This document shows positions 16,987 to 25,923 of a stretch of DNA of 64,000 bases, piece by piece. The notes under the pieces were generated by a model. That model was not told the origin of the DNA. It did no database searches and saw only the letters and a program-made list of their open reading frames with translations. Made by a program: the position numbers and the translations under genes. The stretch spans positions 682,001 to 746,000 of the forward strand of contig NZ_QYYG01000001.1 of the NCBI RefSeq assembly GCF_003591175.1. The letters are read 5' to 3'. This stretch comes from Serratia inhibens. GTDB lineage: Bacteria > Pseudomonadota > Gammaproteobacteria > Enterobacterales > Enterobacteriaceae. Position 1 is the stretch's first letter. Every line of letters begins with the position of its first letter.

Positions 16987-17223
16987 GTGAATAGTTCATG
17001 GCTTCACGCCACCTCCCCTCTGCCCGATTTGGTGCTCGGCGCCTCACTCTATTTTCCACCCATATTTAACGCTTTTTTGCTCGGGTCAGTTTTATGGCTA
17101 CTGGCACACCGCCTGTTGCGAGACTGGATTTATTCCGGCGAAATTTGGCATCCCATGTTGATGGATTTGTCTATTTTCGTCATCGCCGTCAGTGGTTCCT
17201 TATGGATTTTAGCGAGTTGGTAA
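16987..17223 (+). CDS. ydhI: DUF1656 small membrane protein YdhI
   Basis: A 78-residue protein with two membrane segments (around 27-43 and 60-76), of the YdhI/AaeX family that accompanies HlyD-type adaptors and FUSC efflux pumps. The GTG at 16987 follows an AGGGA stretch. It is the first gene of a tight three-gene set; only 3 bp separate it from ydhJ. It is divergent from slyA. Confidence 0.88.
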   Translation: MNSSWLHATSPLPDLVLGASLYFPPIFNAFLLGSVLWLLAHRLLRDWIYSGEIWHPMLMDLSIFVIAVSGSLWILASW

Positions 17224-17226
17224 CCC

Positions 17227-18084
17227 ATGACGCATAAAACGTTAAAATATTTTTCTACGGTAATCGTCTGCGCCATTGCCCTATGCGCCGGTTGGTGGTT
17301 GTGGAATTATTATATGCAATCCCCGTGGACCCGTGATGGAAAGGTGCGCGCCGAGCTCGTCAATATCACACCGGAAGTTTCTGGCAGATTAGAGAAAATA
17401 ACCGTACATGACAATCAGTTCATACCTGCGGGAAGTCTGATTTTTACTCTCGACCCGGTGCCATACCAGATTGCGCTGGACAATGCCGAGGCCGCGCTGG
17501 CAAAAGCGCAGTCCGATCTGGCCAAAGCGGAGCATGAAGCGGCACGTCGTCGCAGCCTGCCAAAAAACGTTATTTCTGCCGAAAATATGGACGAGTCAAA
17601 TTTAGCTGCTCAGGCAATGAAAGCCGCGTATAACGCCTCTAAGGCGAATCTGAAACAGGCTAAATGGAATTTAAGCAAAACTAAAATGTACGCGCCTGCC
17701 GATGGCTATATCACTAATTTGCAAGCACGAGTTGGGAACTATGCCAGTGCCGGCACGCCGTTGGTTGCACTGGTCGACGCACATTCATTTTACGTACTCG
17801 GTTATTTTGAAGAAACCAAGCTCAAGCATATAAAAGAAGGCAATAAAGCGGACATCGTTTTATATAATGGCAACATTCCTCTGCAGGGCCAGGTAGAGAG
17901 CATTGGCCGCGCCATTAACGATCAAAGCGTCGACAGCAGCAGCGATTTACTAATGGACGTGAAGCCCAACGTTCCCTGGGTGCGTTTGGCTCAGCGCGTG
18001 CCGGTGCGTATAAAACTGTTGAATGTACCCGCCGATCTGCCCTTGGTGGCGGGTACCACCTGCACCATCGCCATTCATCAGTAA
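17227..18084 (+). CDS. ydhJ: HlyD-family periplasmic adaptor YdhJ
   Basis: A 285-residue membrane-fusion protein. One N-terminal membrane anchor (residues 10-28) is followed by a lipoyl-type half (SGRLEKITVHDNQFIPAGSL), a helical hairpin (AEAALAKAQSDLAKAEHEAARR) and the second lipoyl half (YAPADGYITNLQARVGNYASAG). It links the YdhK pump to the outer membrane or periplasm. It starts 3 bp after ydhI and is followed after 9 bp by ydhK. Confidence 0.92.
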   Translation: MTHKTLKYFSTVIVCAIALCAGWWLWNYYMQSPWTRDGKVRAELVNITPEVSGRLEKITVHDNQFIPAGSLIFTLDPVPYQIALDNAEAALAKAQSDLAKAEHEAARRRSLPKNVISAENMDESNLAAQAMKAAYNASKANLKQAKWNLSKTKMYAPADGYITNLQARVGNYASAGTPLVALVDAHSFYVLGYFEETKLKHIKEGNKADIVLYNGNIPLQGQVESIGRAINDQSVDSSSDLLMDVKPNVPWVRLAQRVPVRIKLLNVPADLPLVAGTTCTIAIHQ

Positions 18085-18093
18085 GGCTAACCA

Positions 18094-20127
18094 GTGAACC
18101 TGCCCTTTTTGGAGTGGAACCGTACCCCCTGGGGTAAGGCTACCGGTGGTCAGTGGCGCTATGCGCTGCGCAACTCGCTGGCCATGTGTCTGTCATTGTG
18201 GGTGGCGTTCGTCCTCAATCTCGACGAACCTTATTGGGCGCTGACCTCCGCTGCGGTGGTCAGTTTCCCCACCGTCGGCGGCGTCATCAGCAAAAGCATC
18301 GGGCGCACTATCGGTAGCCTGATCGGTGCCGCCGCGTCAGTGGCGATTGCCGGCCATTGCCTGAACGATCCCTGGCTGTTCACCTTATTTATCGCCGCCT
18401 GGATCGGTTTGTGCACTTACATTTCCAACCATTATCAGAACAACGTTTCCTATGCGTTTGCACTGGCGGGCTATACCGCCGCCATCATCGCCTTCGGCAC
18501 GGTCAACGTCACCGATACTCAGCAGATCTTTGATATCGCTCAAGCGCGCGTCTGCGAGGTCATCACCGGTATTCTGTGCGGCGGCGTAATGATGATGATC
18601 CTGCCCAGCACCTCTGACGGTGAAACCTTGCTGACCTCGTTAAGACGTATGCACCTGCGGCTGTTGGAACATGCCGCCATGCTGTGGCAACCGGAAATCA
18701 CCGCTCAAATGCGCACGTCGCATGAGGGGGTTATCGGCCAGATCCTGACCATGAACCTGCTGCGTATTCAGGCGTTCTGGAGCCACTACCGACTGCGGCG
18801 GCAAAATAACGTGCTCAACTATATGCTGCACCAGCAGTTGCGCCTTACCAGCGTGATCTCCAGCCTGCGCCGCATGTTGCTGAACTGGCCGGATCGCCCG
18901 GCCAATCTGGCAGCCGTCCTGGATCAATTGCTGACTGAGCTGCGCGATCCCGCAACCGACAAATACCGGCTGGCGCGTATCCTGCAGCAGATAGCGCCTC
19001 AGGATCCGACAGATTATCGCCACCGCGCCTTCTGGTTGCGACTGCGCCATTTCTGTTGGCTGTACCTGCGCTGCATTCGCTGGTTGCAAAGATTGGAAAG
19101 CGCCACGCCGGTCAGCGATATCCAGCCCCCCCACGTGAATTCTCTGGCGCGCCATACCGACAGTTACGAGGCGGCCTATAACGGCCTGCGCACCTTTTTG
19201 TGCATTATCATCGGCTGCGCTTACTGGATTAACACCCAGTGGGATGCAGGCAGCTCGGCTCTGACGTTAACCGCCATCAGTTGTGTGCTCTATTCTTCCA
19301 CCCCTTCGCCGATCAATAGCATCACCACCTTGTTGAAAGCGGTATTGCTGCTTTCGGTCGCCTGCTTTGTGGTGAAATTCGGCCTGATGATCCAAATTGA
19401 CGATTTTTGGGTGTTCTGCACCTTCCTGTTCCCCATTCTGGTCACCCTGCAGATGATCAAACTGCAAAATCCTCCCTACGCCGCGCTATGGGGGCAACTG
19501 ATCGTATTTATGGGTTCTTTTCTCACCGTCACCAACCCGCCAAGTTACGATTATCAGTCGTTTATCAATAACAACATCGGCAAGGTCGTCGGGGTATTGT
19601 TTGCCGGTTTGGCATTCCAGATCCTGCGGCCCAGTTCTGACAAACGTAAAAGCCGGCGTATTATTCGCGCTCTTCGGCGCGACTTTAGCGATCAACTGAG
19701 CAAAAAACCGCAGCAGAGCGAGAGTCAGTTCGAATCTCTGATTTATCACCGCATCAGTCAGTTGAATCAAAGCCAGGATCAGGAGGCGCGCAGCTGGTTA
19801 TTGCGCTGGGGCGTGGTACTGCTCAACTGCAGCCATATCGTTTGGCAATTGCGTGACTGGCAAACCCGCTCCGATCCGCTCTCGGCGGTGCGTGACGTCT
19901 GCATTCACTGTCTACGGGACATTATGACCGAGAAAGGCGTACAGCACCGTTCTCTGGACGCCACGCTGCTGGAGCTGCTGCGCATGAGCAATGCGTTGGC
20001 GCACCACCCGGAACAGGCGGCGCGCGATCTTGCCGGATTGATTTGGCGGCTTTACTGTTCGTTGCAACAGCTGCAGCAAGCAATCAACCCGCCTGACAAC
20101 GCGGCGGCAACATCGGCCGCCCGTTAA
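18094..20127 (+). CDS. ydhK: FUSC/AaeB-family efflux pump YdhK
   Basis: A 677-residue inner-membrane protein with two FUSC halves: hydrophobic clusters at ~25-160 and ~355-500, each followed by a soluble helical domain. This is the AaeB-like layout (aromatic acid exporters). The GTG start at 18094 follows a CTAACCA spacer after ydhJ, so the three genes are one operon. The substrate is unknown; control by divergent SlyA is likely. It is convergent with sodC. Confidence 0.92.
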   Translation: MNLPFLEWNRTPWGKATGGQWRYALRNSLAMCLSLWVAFVLNLDEPYWALTSAAVVSFPTVGGVISKSIGRTIGSLIGAAASVAIAGHCLNDPWLFTLFIAAWIGLCTYISNHYQNNVSYAFALAGYTAAIIAFGTVNVTDTQQIFDIAQARVCEVITGILCGGVMMMILPSTSDGETLLTSLRRMHLRLLEHAAMLWQPEITAQMRTSHEGVIGQILTMNLLRIQAFWSHYRLRRQNNVLNYMLHQQLRLTSVISSLRRMLLNWPDRPANLAAVLDQLLTELRDPATDKYRLARILQQIAPQDPTDYRHRAFWLRLRHFCWLYLRCIRWLQRLESATPVSDIQPPHVNSLARHTDSYEAAYNGLRTFLCIIIGCAYWINTQWDAGSSALTLTAISCVLYSSTPSPINSITTLLKAVLLLSVACFVVKFGLMIQIDDFWVFCTFLFPILVTLQMIKLQNPPYAALWGQLIVFMGSFLTVTNPPSYDYQSFINNNIGKVVGVLFAGLAFQILRPSSDKRKSRRIIRALRRDFSDQLSKKPQQSESQFESLIYHRISQLNQSQDQEARSWLLRWGVVLLNCSHIVWQLRDWQTRSDPLSAVRDVCIHCLRDIMTEKGVQHRSLDATLLELLRMSNALAHHPEQAARDLAGLIWRLYCSLQQLQQAINPPDNAAATSAAR

Positions 20128-20133
20128 ACCCGG

Positions 20134-20658
20134 TTATCCCTTAATCACACCGCAGGCGAAACGCTCGCCCCCGCCACCCAAGGGTTTCGGATGGTCGGAA
20201 TGGTTGTCGCCACCGGCATGTACCATGAGCGCTTTGCCGGTTATTTCGCTGATTTTTTTCAGCCGCGGTGCCAGCACCGGATCGCTGGCCATGCCGTCTG
20301 CCGTGACATAAATGGCCGGCAGATCGCCCAAGTGGCCGTCTGCGTAAGGGCCAAGGTGCTTGCCGGTTTTTTGCGGATCAAAATGCCCCCCCGCCGCCAA
20401 CGCCGCCACCGCCTTGCCCTCTTTCATACCCGGCTCGCAACTGCCGTTCTCGTGCACATGAAAACCGTGCACGCCTGCAGGCAAGGCTTTTAACTGAGGG
20501 GTAAACAGCAGGCCGTAAGGCGTTTCGCTGATCGTGACTTTGCCAATCTCCTGGCCAATTCCCTGTCCGGTCACCAGATTCATGTCAACATCCACCGTTG
20601 CCGCCTGCGCGACTCCACAGGCCATCAGGCCGAAGGCCGCATACCAATAAGGTTTCAT
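20134..20658 (-). CDS. sodC: Cu,Zn superoxide dismutase SodC
   Basis: A 174-residue periplasmic enzyme. A signal peptide ends at about AQA-A (residue 20). The copper/zinc loop HGFHVHENGSC, GGHFDPQKTGKHLGPYADGHLGDLP, the late MVHAGGDNHSDHP and the disulfide Cys (SCEPG and ACGVI) are complete. It removes periplasmic superoxide. The ATG at 20658 with GGAGAG is preferred over an adjoining TTG. Order ydhK-sodC matches E. coli; the lipase gene follows instead of ydhF. Confidence 0.95.
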   Translation of the reverse strand: MKPYWYAAFGLMACGVAQAATVDVDMNLVTGQGIGQEIGKVTISETPYGLLFTPQLKALPAGVHGFHVHENGSCEPGMKEGKAVAALAAGGHFDPQKTGKHLGPYADGHLGDLPAIYVTADGMASDPVLAPRLKKISEITGKALMVHAGGDNHSDHPKPLGGGGERFACGVIKG

Positions 20659-20898
20659 CAATCACTCTCCATGAAATATCCGTGAACCCTGAGTATAGGG
20701 TAACTGGTGATGTCATCGCTCAGAATGGAGACAAATCTGGCAATAAGATTCGCATTATTAATAATTCACACCAATAATAATTTTACCGCCCGTGGTCATC
20801 CGACCAGTTGTCGTTCGGTTCGTTCTGTTCACCTACACCCGCTGCCAGTGCTATTTGATGATTAAACAAGCCAATGCAGCAAATTCATAGGAACTGAT

Positions 20899-22743
20899 AT
20901 GGGCATATTTAATTACCAAGATCTCGATGATGCGCAATCAAAAACGTTATTTTCTGATGCGTTGGCGATTTCCACTTACGCATATCACAATATCGATAAT
21001 GGCTTTGACGATGGTTATCACCACAGCGGCTTTGGATTGGGCTTGCCGTTTACGCTGGTTACCGCGCTGATTGGCAGCACTCAATCGCAGGGCGGGCTGC
21101 CCGGCATTCCCTGGAATCCCGATTCGGAACAAGCAGCGTTGGAAGCGGTTAATAACGCCGGCTGGACGCTAATCAGCGCTAACCAATTAGGCTACCAGGG
21201 CAAAACGGATGCCCACGGCACCTATTACGGCGAGAGCCTGGGTTACACCACCGCACAGGCGGAGGTACTGGGAAAATATGACAGCGCAGGTAACCTCATC
21301 TCGATTGGCATTGCCTTTCGCGGTACCAGCGGGCCACGCGAGTCATTAATTACCGACAGTATCGGCGATCTGATCAACGACGTGCTGGCAGGCTTTGGAC
21401 CTGAAGGCTATGCCGACAATTACAGCCTGAAAGCTTTTGGCACTTTACTGGGCGATGTGGCTGAATTCGCCCAGGCGCATGGCCTGACCGGCGATGATGT
21501 CACCGTCAGCGGCCACAGCCTGGGCGGGCTGGCGGTGAACAGCATGGCAGCGCTCAGCGACGATAACTGGAAGGGTTTCTACTCGCAATCCAACTACGTG
21601 GCGTTCGCCTCGCCAACGCAATATGAAACAGGCGGTAAAGTCATTAATATTGGTTACGAAAACGATCCGGTATTTCGCGTACTGGATGGCACCACACTAA
21701 CGCCGGCATCCTTAGGCGTCCATGATACGCCGCAGGGATCCGCCACCAATAATATCGTTAATTTTAACGATCATTACGCCTCTGCCGCCTGGAATACCCT
21801 GCCTTTCTCCATTCTGAATATCCCGACCTGGTTATCCCATTTGCCGTTCTTTTATCAAGATGGGCTAATGCGGGTGCTGAATTCAGAGTTTTACTCCCTG
21901 ACCAATAAAGACTCGACGGTGATTGTGTCCAACCTCTCTGATGTCACCCGCGGTGATACCTGGGTGGAGGATTTGAACCGCAACGCCGAGCAACACAGCG
22001 GCCCGACCTCTATTATTGGCAGTGACGGCAATGACTTAATCAGGGGCGGCACCGGCAACGATTATCTCGAGGGGCGCACCGGCAATGACACTTTCCGCGA
22101 CGACGGCGGGTTTAACATTATTTCCGGCGGCGAGGGAAATAACACGCTGGACTTGCAACAGGCATTGAAGAAAAACGAAGTGGCTTACGATGGCAATACG
22201 CTTTATCTGCGTGACGCCACAGGCGGAATTACTCTGGCAAGCGATATCAGCACCTTGCGCACTAAAGAAGCCTCGTTATTGCTCTTCACCAAAGAAGTGG
22301 ACCATCAGGTAACCGATGCCGGGTTGAAATCAGGCTCCAGCCTCGAAGCCTACGCCGCGTCATCCAATGGCAGTGACGGCGCCGATACCCTGCACGCCAA
22401 AGCCAGCGACAGTTGGTTGTTTGGCAAAGGTGGCGATGACCAGTTATTTGGTCACAGCAACGGGAATCTGACGTTTGTCGGCGGTAACGGCAACGATACT
22501 CTGCAGAGCGTCGGCAGTAACAATACCTTCCTGTTCAGTGGGGATTTTGGCAACGATAAGGTGTACGACTTTGGCACCGCCGACAAGCTGGTCTTTCTGG
22601 GGACTCAGGGTGCCAGCGGCGATTTCCACGACTATGTTTCGCAACAGTCTGACGGGTTGACGTTGGCCTTCGGCGAAAATAAAGTGACGCTGGTCGGCGT
22701 AACCTTCGAAAACCTCAACGATAGTCAGGTCGTGTTGGCTTAA
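20899..22743 (+). CDS. lipA: Extracellular class I.3 lipase LipA (RTX, type I-secreted)
   Basis: A 614-residue lipase colinear with Serratia LipA. The nucleophile elbow GHSLGG carries Ser207, and NIGYENDPVFR contains a likely acid residue. RTX nonapeptides (GSDGNDLI, GGTGNDYL, RTGNDTF, and later GGNGNDTL) bind Ca2+ from ~373 to ~540. There is no N-terminal signal; the C-terminal secretion end is ...QVVLA, served by a LipBCD ABC exporter that is not in this window. It lies between sodC and ydhF, which are adjacent in E. coli. The 240-bp upstream gap has an ATTATTAATAAT palindrome at 20754-20765. Confidence 0.95.
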   Translation: MGIFNYQDLDDAQSKTLFSDALAISTYAYHNIDNGFDDGYHHSGFGLGLPFTLVTALIGSTQSQGGLPGIPWNPDSEQAALEAVNNAGWTLISANQLGYQGKTDAHGTYYGESLGYTTAQAEVLGKYDSAGNLISIGIAFRGTSGPRESLITDSIGDLINDVLAGFGPEGYADNYSLKAFGTLLGDVAEFAQAHGLTGDDVTVSGHSLGGLAVNSMAALSDDNWKGFYSQSNYVAFASPTQYETGGKVINIGYENDPVFRVLDGTTLTPASLGVHDTPQGSATNNIVNFNDHYASAAWNTLPFSILNIPTWLSHLPFFYQDGLMRVLNSEFYSLTNKDSTVIVSNLSDVTRGDTWVEDLNRNAEQHSGPTSIIGSDGNDLIRGGTGNDYLEGRTGNDTFRDDGGFNIISGGEGNNTLDLQQALKKNEVAYDGNTLYLRDATGGITLASDISTLRTKEASLLLFTKEVDHQVTDAGLKSGSSLEAYAASSNGSDGADTLHAKASDSWLFGKGGDDQLFGHSNGNLTFVGGNGNDTLQSVGSNNTFLFSGDFGNDKVYDFGTADKLVFLGTQGASGDFHDYVSQQSDGLTLAFGENKVTLVGVTFENLNDSQVVLA

Positions 22744-22752
22744 AATAAAAAA

Positions 22753-22778
22753 CCGGGCTATCCACAGGCCCGGCTTTT
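22753..22778 (+). terminator. lipA terminator
   Basis: CCGGGC, a TATCCACAG loop and GCCCGG are followed by CTTTTCT, 9 bp after the lipA stop. Confidence 0.7.
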
Positions 22779-22801
22779 CTGATGGCGAGGTTGGCTAATG
22801 C

Positions 22802-23698
22802 TTAAGGCACGTCGTAACCCAGCGCCGCCTTGCGGATGCGGAACCACTGTTGGCGGTTCAGCGTCAGTTCCTGTGCTTTCAGCGCCGAACGCACGCGCTC
22901 AATCTTGCCGGAGCCGATAATCGGCAGCGGCGCAGACGGCAGACGCATTACCCAGGCGTACACCACCTGCTCAATAGTCTCGGCGCCGATTTCCTGCGCC
23001 ACCGTCTGCAATTCATCGCGCAGCGGCTGGAACTCTGCGTCGCTGAACAAGCGCCCACCGCCCAGACAAGACCAGGCCATCGGCTTGATGCGCAATTGCT
23101 GACACTGATCCAGGGTGCCATCCAGAATGGCCGGTTGATGGATAGGTGAAATCTCAACCTGATTGGTGACCAGCGAGAACGGCAGGCGCGATTGCAGCAA
23201 CGTAAACTGCGCCGGCGTGAAGTTGGAAACGCCAAAATGGCGCACCTTGCCGCTTTTGTGCAGGGCGACAAAGGCCTCCGCTACTTCATCGGCCTCCATC
23301 AGCGGATCCGGGCGATGAATCAGCAGCAGATCCAGATAATCGGTATGCAGAAGCTCCAGTGAGCGTTCGGCGCTGTGCACAATATGATCACGTTCGGTGT
23401 TGTAATGACCGATGGGATTGCCGGGCTTGGCAGTGGTGGCGATCCCGCATTTAGACACCAGTTCCATCGACTGACGCAGCGAAGGTTTGAGACGCATTGC
23501 CTCGCCGAACGCCTGTTCGCAGGCATAGCCGCCATAAATGTCCGCGTGGTCGGCGGTGGTGATACCCAGTTCGATATGCTGTTCGATAAACGTCAGCAGT
23601 TGCTGCGGCGTCATGCCCCACTCCATCAAACGCCAGTATCCGCAAATCATGCGGGAAAATTCAGGCCCCTGCGGCGCGAGTTGAATACGGTTTACCAT
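22802..23698 (-). CDS. ydhF: Aldo-keto reductase YdhF
   Basis: A 298-residue AKR of the same length as E. coli YdhF. It has the family catalytic set (DHADIYGGY with the Asp and Tyr, LLLIHRPDPL with the His) and the NADP-binding end PIIGSGKIERV. The ATG at 23698 (MVNRIQLAPQG) fits; a longer reading from 23737 is not conserved. The physiological substrate is not established. ydhL follows upstream on the same strand, 99 bp away. Confidence 0.92.
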   Translation of the reverse strand: MVNRIQLAPQGPEFSRMICGYWRLMEWGMTPQQLLTFIEQHIELGITTADHADIYGGYACEQAFGEAMRLKPSLRQSMELVSKCGIATTAKPGNPIGHYNTERDHIVHSAERSLELLHTDYLDLLLIHRPDPLMEADEVAEAFVALHKSGKVRHFGVSNFTPAQFTLLQSRLPFSLVTNQVEISPIHQPAILDGTLDQCQQLRIKPMAWSCLGGGRLFSDAEFQPLRDELQTVAQEIGAETIEQVVYAWVMRLPSAPLPIIGSGKIERVRSALKAQELTLNRQQWFRIRKAALGYDVP

Positions 23699-23797
23699 CG
23701 TTAAAGCCTCATGACATTGTTTAATGCCAGCATACACAAGCGGATAAGAGCGTGGGAAGCGGAAAGCCTCGTTAACGTGCGGCAGAGCAAGAAAGGT

Positions 23798-24037
23798 TCA
23801 GAACAGCGACGGCTGTTCCGGTTGCGGTTCATCAGGCTGTTTATTGGCGCGTTGCAGGCGCAGGAAGCGTTGATGGCACAGGCGCAGCACGTCGCGTTTT
23901 TGCGCGTCGCTCATTTGCATCCAGCCAAAACGCTCCTCGCGACTGCGCAGGCAGCCACGGCAAAAACCGCGTTCATCGGCCTGGCAAATGCCGCGGCACG
24001 GGCTGGGGATGTCGAAAAACTCAAGCTGCTGCGGCAC
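23798..24037 (-). CDS. ydhL: DUF1289 protein YdhL
   Basis: A 79-residue protein with the four-Cys pattern SPCRGICQADERGFCRGCLR that defines DUF1289 and probably binds iron or zinc. Length and the QPSLF end match E. coli YdhL. The start is GTG at 24037 behind AGGAGGAC. The function is unknown. Confidence 0.88.
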   Translation of the reverse strand: MPQQLEFFDIPSPCRGICQADERGFCRGCLRSREERFGWMQMSDAQKRDVLRLCHQRFLRLQRANKQPDEPQPEQPSLF

Positions 24038-24058
24038 ACGTCCTCCTGCATTCTCTTG

Positions 24059-24988
24059 CTAATTGAAGACGCCATTAGCGCCGCTGGCAAGTGACTTTTC
24101 AGTATGGCGGCGAAAATAGTCGCGTAAATAGCGCAACGCCTGCCGATTTTTCTCGGGCATCGCCCTTTCCAGCGTCAGCGCATGCAGCCGCAGCGGCGCG
24201 GGCCGCCATTCCGGCATCAGTGGGATAAGCTCCCCGCGCTGTAATTCGTCCTCGATTTCATTCAGCGGCTGAACCGAGATCCCGAGGCCGCTGCGAGTAA
24301 AGGCACGCATGACGGTCATGCTGTCGCTGACGATCTGCCCTTCCGCCAAGCGCAATTTAAGTTGCTGCCCACTCAAGTGGTGCAAATCCAGATATGCACC
24401 GCTGTAAATACCAGAAATCCAGCGGTGTTGCATCAAATCCTGCGGCGTCTCCGGCACCCCGTGCTGGCTGAGATAACGCGGCGCGGCGCAAAGCACCATC
24501 GGCCACTCGGCAAGCGGATGGGCGATCATATTCGCATCCGCCAACTGGCGGTTGACCCGCAGAGCGATATCGATTCGCTGTTCAATCATGTCGACGATCC
24601 GATCGTCCGCCAGTACGCGCAGCGTCAGTTTAGGGTGCGCCTGCAGCAGCGGCGCCATCGCCTCCGCCAGCGGGCGACCGCCAATACCGACCGTGGTGGC
24701 GATACGCAGTTCACCCACCAGGGTGTCGCGCAGTTCCGCCAGCCGCTGTTCCGCCTGCTGCGCCTGAAACAACATCGCTTCGCAGCCGGGATAGAATGCC
24801 GCGCCCGCTTCGGTGAGCGCCAATCGCCGCGTGGAGCGGTGCAATAACGGCACGCCGAGCGTTTTTTCCAGCGAACGCATATGCTGGCTGACCGCCGATG
24901 GCGTCATGCCCAGCCGTCGGGCGGCGCCGGCCAGCGACCCTTCCGCCACCACGGTGGCGAATACCGCCATTCGATTCAGTTTATCCAC
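24059..24988 (-). CDS. LysR-family transcriptional regulator
   Basis: A 309-residue LTTR with an N-terminal helix-turn-helix (GSLAGAARRLGMTPSAVSQHMR, residues 17-38) and a substrate-binding domain beginning near VGELRIATT. It starts with GTG at 24988 and lacks a strong ribosome site. It is divergent from a short-chain dehydrogenase-like gene across 141 bp, the classic LTTR-target arrangement. It has no counterpart in the E. coli ydhL-nemR interval. Confidence 0.88.
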   Translation of the reverse strand: MDKLNRMAVFATVVAEGSLAGAARRLGMTPSAVSQHMRSLEKTLGVPLLHRSTRRLALTEAGAAFYPGCEAMLFQAQQAEQRLAELRDTLVGELRIATTVGIGGRPLAEAMAPLLQAHPKLTLRVLADDRIVDMIEQRIDIALRVNRQLADANMIAHPLAEWPMVLCAAPRYLSQHGVPETPQDLMQHRWISGIYSGAYLDLHHLSGQQLKLRLAEGQIVSDSMTVMRAFTRSGLGISVQPLNEIEDELQRGELIPLMPEWRPAPLRLHALTLERAMPEKNRQALRYLRDYFRRHTEKSLASGANGVFN

Positions 24989-25129
24989 GATTATGAAGTT
25001 TTACTTAATCAAGAAAGCATGAATATGGCACTAATCAGATCTATTGTTAAGTACTAGAGTATATCCAACGTCTCAGGTCAAACCGGCCTGAACTCGCAGA
25101 CTGACCCTATTTCTGACAGGAGCAAACAA

Positions 25130-25771
25130 ATGAAAGTAGCCATTATTGGAGCAACCGGTTTTGTTGGCCGCCGCGTGGTGGACGAAGCGCTGGCGCGCGG
25201 CTTGCAAGTGACGGCGATTGCACGCCAGCCCAAGGATTTGCCGGACAACGCCAACCTGACCGTAGCGCTGGGTGACATCGCCGACACCGAATGGCTGGCG
25301 AAGCAGCTGGCGGGCCAGGACGCGGTGATCAGCGCCTATAACCCAGGCTGGGCGGAAGAAAACCTGTACGAAAAAACCACCACCGGCGCGCAGAAAATCC
25401 TGAACGCAGTGGAAAAGGCCGGCGTTAAACGCCTTTTGGTGGTCGGCGGTGCCGGCAGCCTGGAGGTCGCGCCGGGCGTTGAACTGGTGGACACCCCGCA
25501 GTTCCCGGAAAATATCCGTCCGGGCGCGCAGGCAGTGCGCGATTTACGCAACAAGCTGCGTAACGGCTCGCCACTGGACTGGACCTATCTTTCCCCTGCG
25601 GCGTTGCTGGAGCCCGGCAAACGCACCGGCAAGTTCCGCCTCGGCACCACCCAGTTACTGATGAATGGCCAGGCACCGGCCGGTATCTCGGTAGAAGATT
25701 TGTCGGTAGCCATTATCGATGAGATCGAAAAACCGCAGTTTATTAAAGCGCAGTTTACCGCCGCTTACTAA
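25130..25771 (+). CDS. NAD(P)-binding SDR/NmrA-like oxidoreductase
   Basis: A 213-residue atypical SDR. It opens MKVAIIGATGFVGRRVVDEA (dinucleotide loop GATGFVG) and has LTVALGDIAD and a TYLSPAALLEPG segment, as in YwnB/NmrA-like NAD(P)H-binding proteins. CAGGAGC precedes the ATG. The divergent LysR gene probably controls it. Possible roles are a quinone or flavin reductase or a redox sensor; substrate unknown. Confidence 0.82.
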   Translation: MKVAIIGATGFVGRRVVDEALARGLQVTAIARQPKDLPDNANLTVALGDIADTEWLAKQLAGQDAVISAYNPGWAEENLYEKTTTGAQKILNAVEKAGVKRLLVVGGAGSLEVAPGVELVDTPQFPENIRPGAQAVRDLRNKLRNGSPLDWTYLSPAALLEPGKRTGKFRLGTTQLLMNGQAPAGISVEDLSVAIIDEIEKPQFIKAQFTAAY

Positions 25772-25776
25772 ACACC

Positions 25777-25807
25777 CCGGCAGACCGCGGTCCTCGCGGT
25801 CTGCCGG
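25777..25807 (+). terminator. GC-rich hairpin after the SDR gene
   Basis: CCGGCAGACCGCG and CGCGGTCTGCCGG form a 13-bp stem with a GTCCT loop, 5 bp after the stop. It lacks a T-run. Confidence 0.5.
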
Positions 25808-25853
25808 CAGTAAACTAAACCAAAATTAAACGAACCTGCCACCATTCTGAATC

Positions 25854-25870
25854 TCTAAGGCTTTCTTAAG
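25854..25870 (+). promoter_or_regulatory. Candidate PmrA (BasR) box upstream of eptA
   Basis: TCTAAG, 5 bp, CTTAAG matches the PmrA direct repeat YTTAAK-N5-YTTAAK with one mismatch in the first half. It is 54 bp upstream of eptA, whose homologues are PmrA targets. Confidence 0.6.
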
Positions 25871-25923
25871 TTTCATCCTGTAAATTTCAGCGCATTACTC
25901 ATTATCAGGATTCAGATTCGGCA

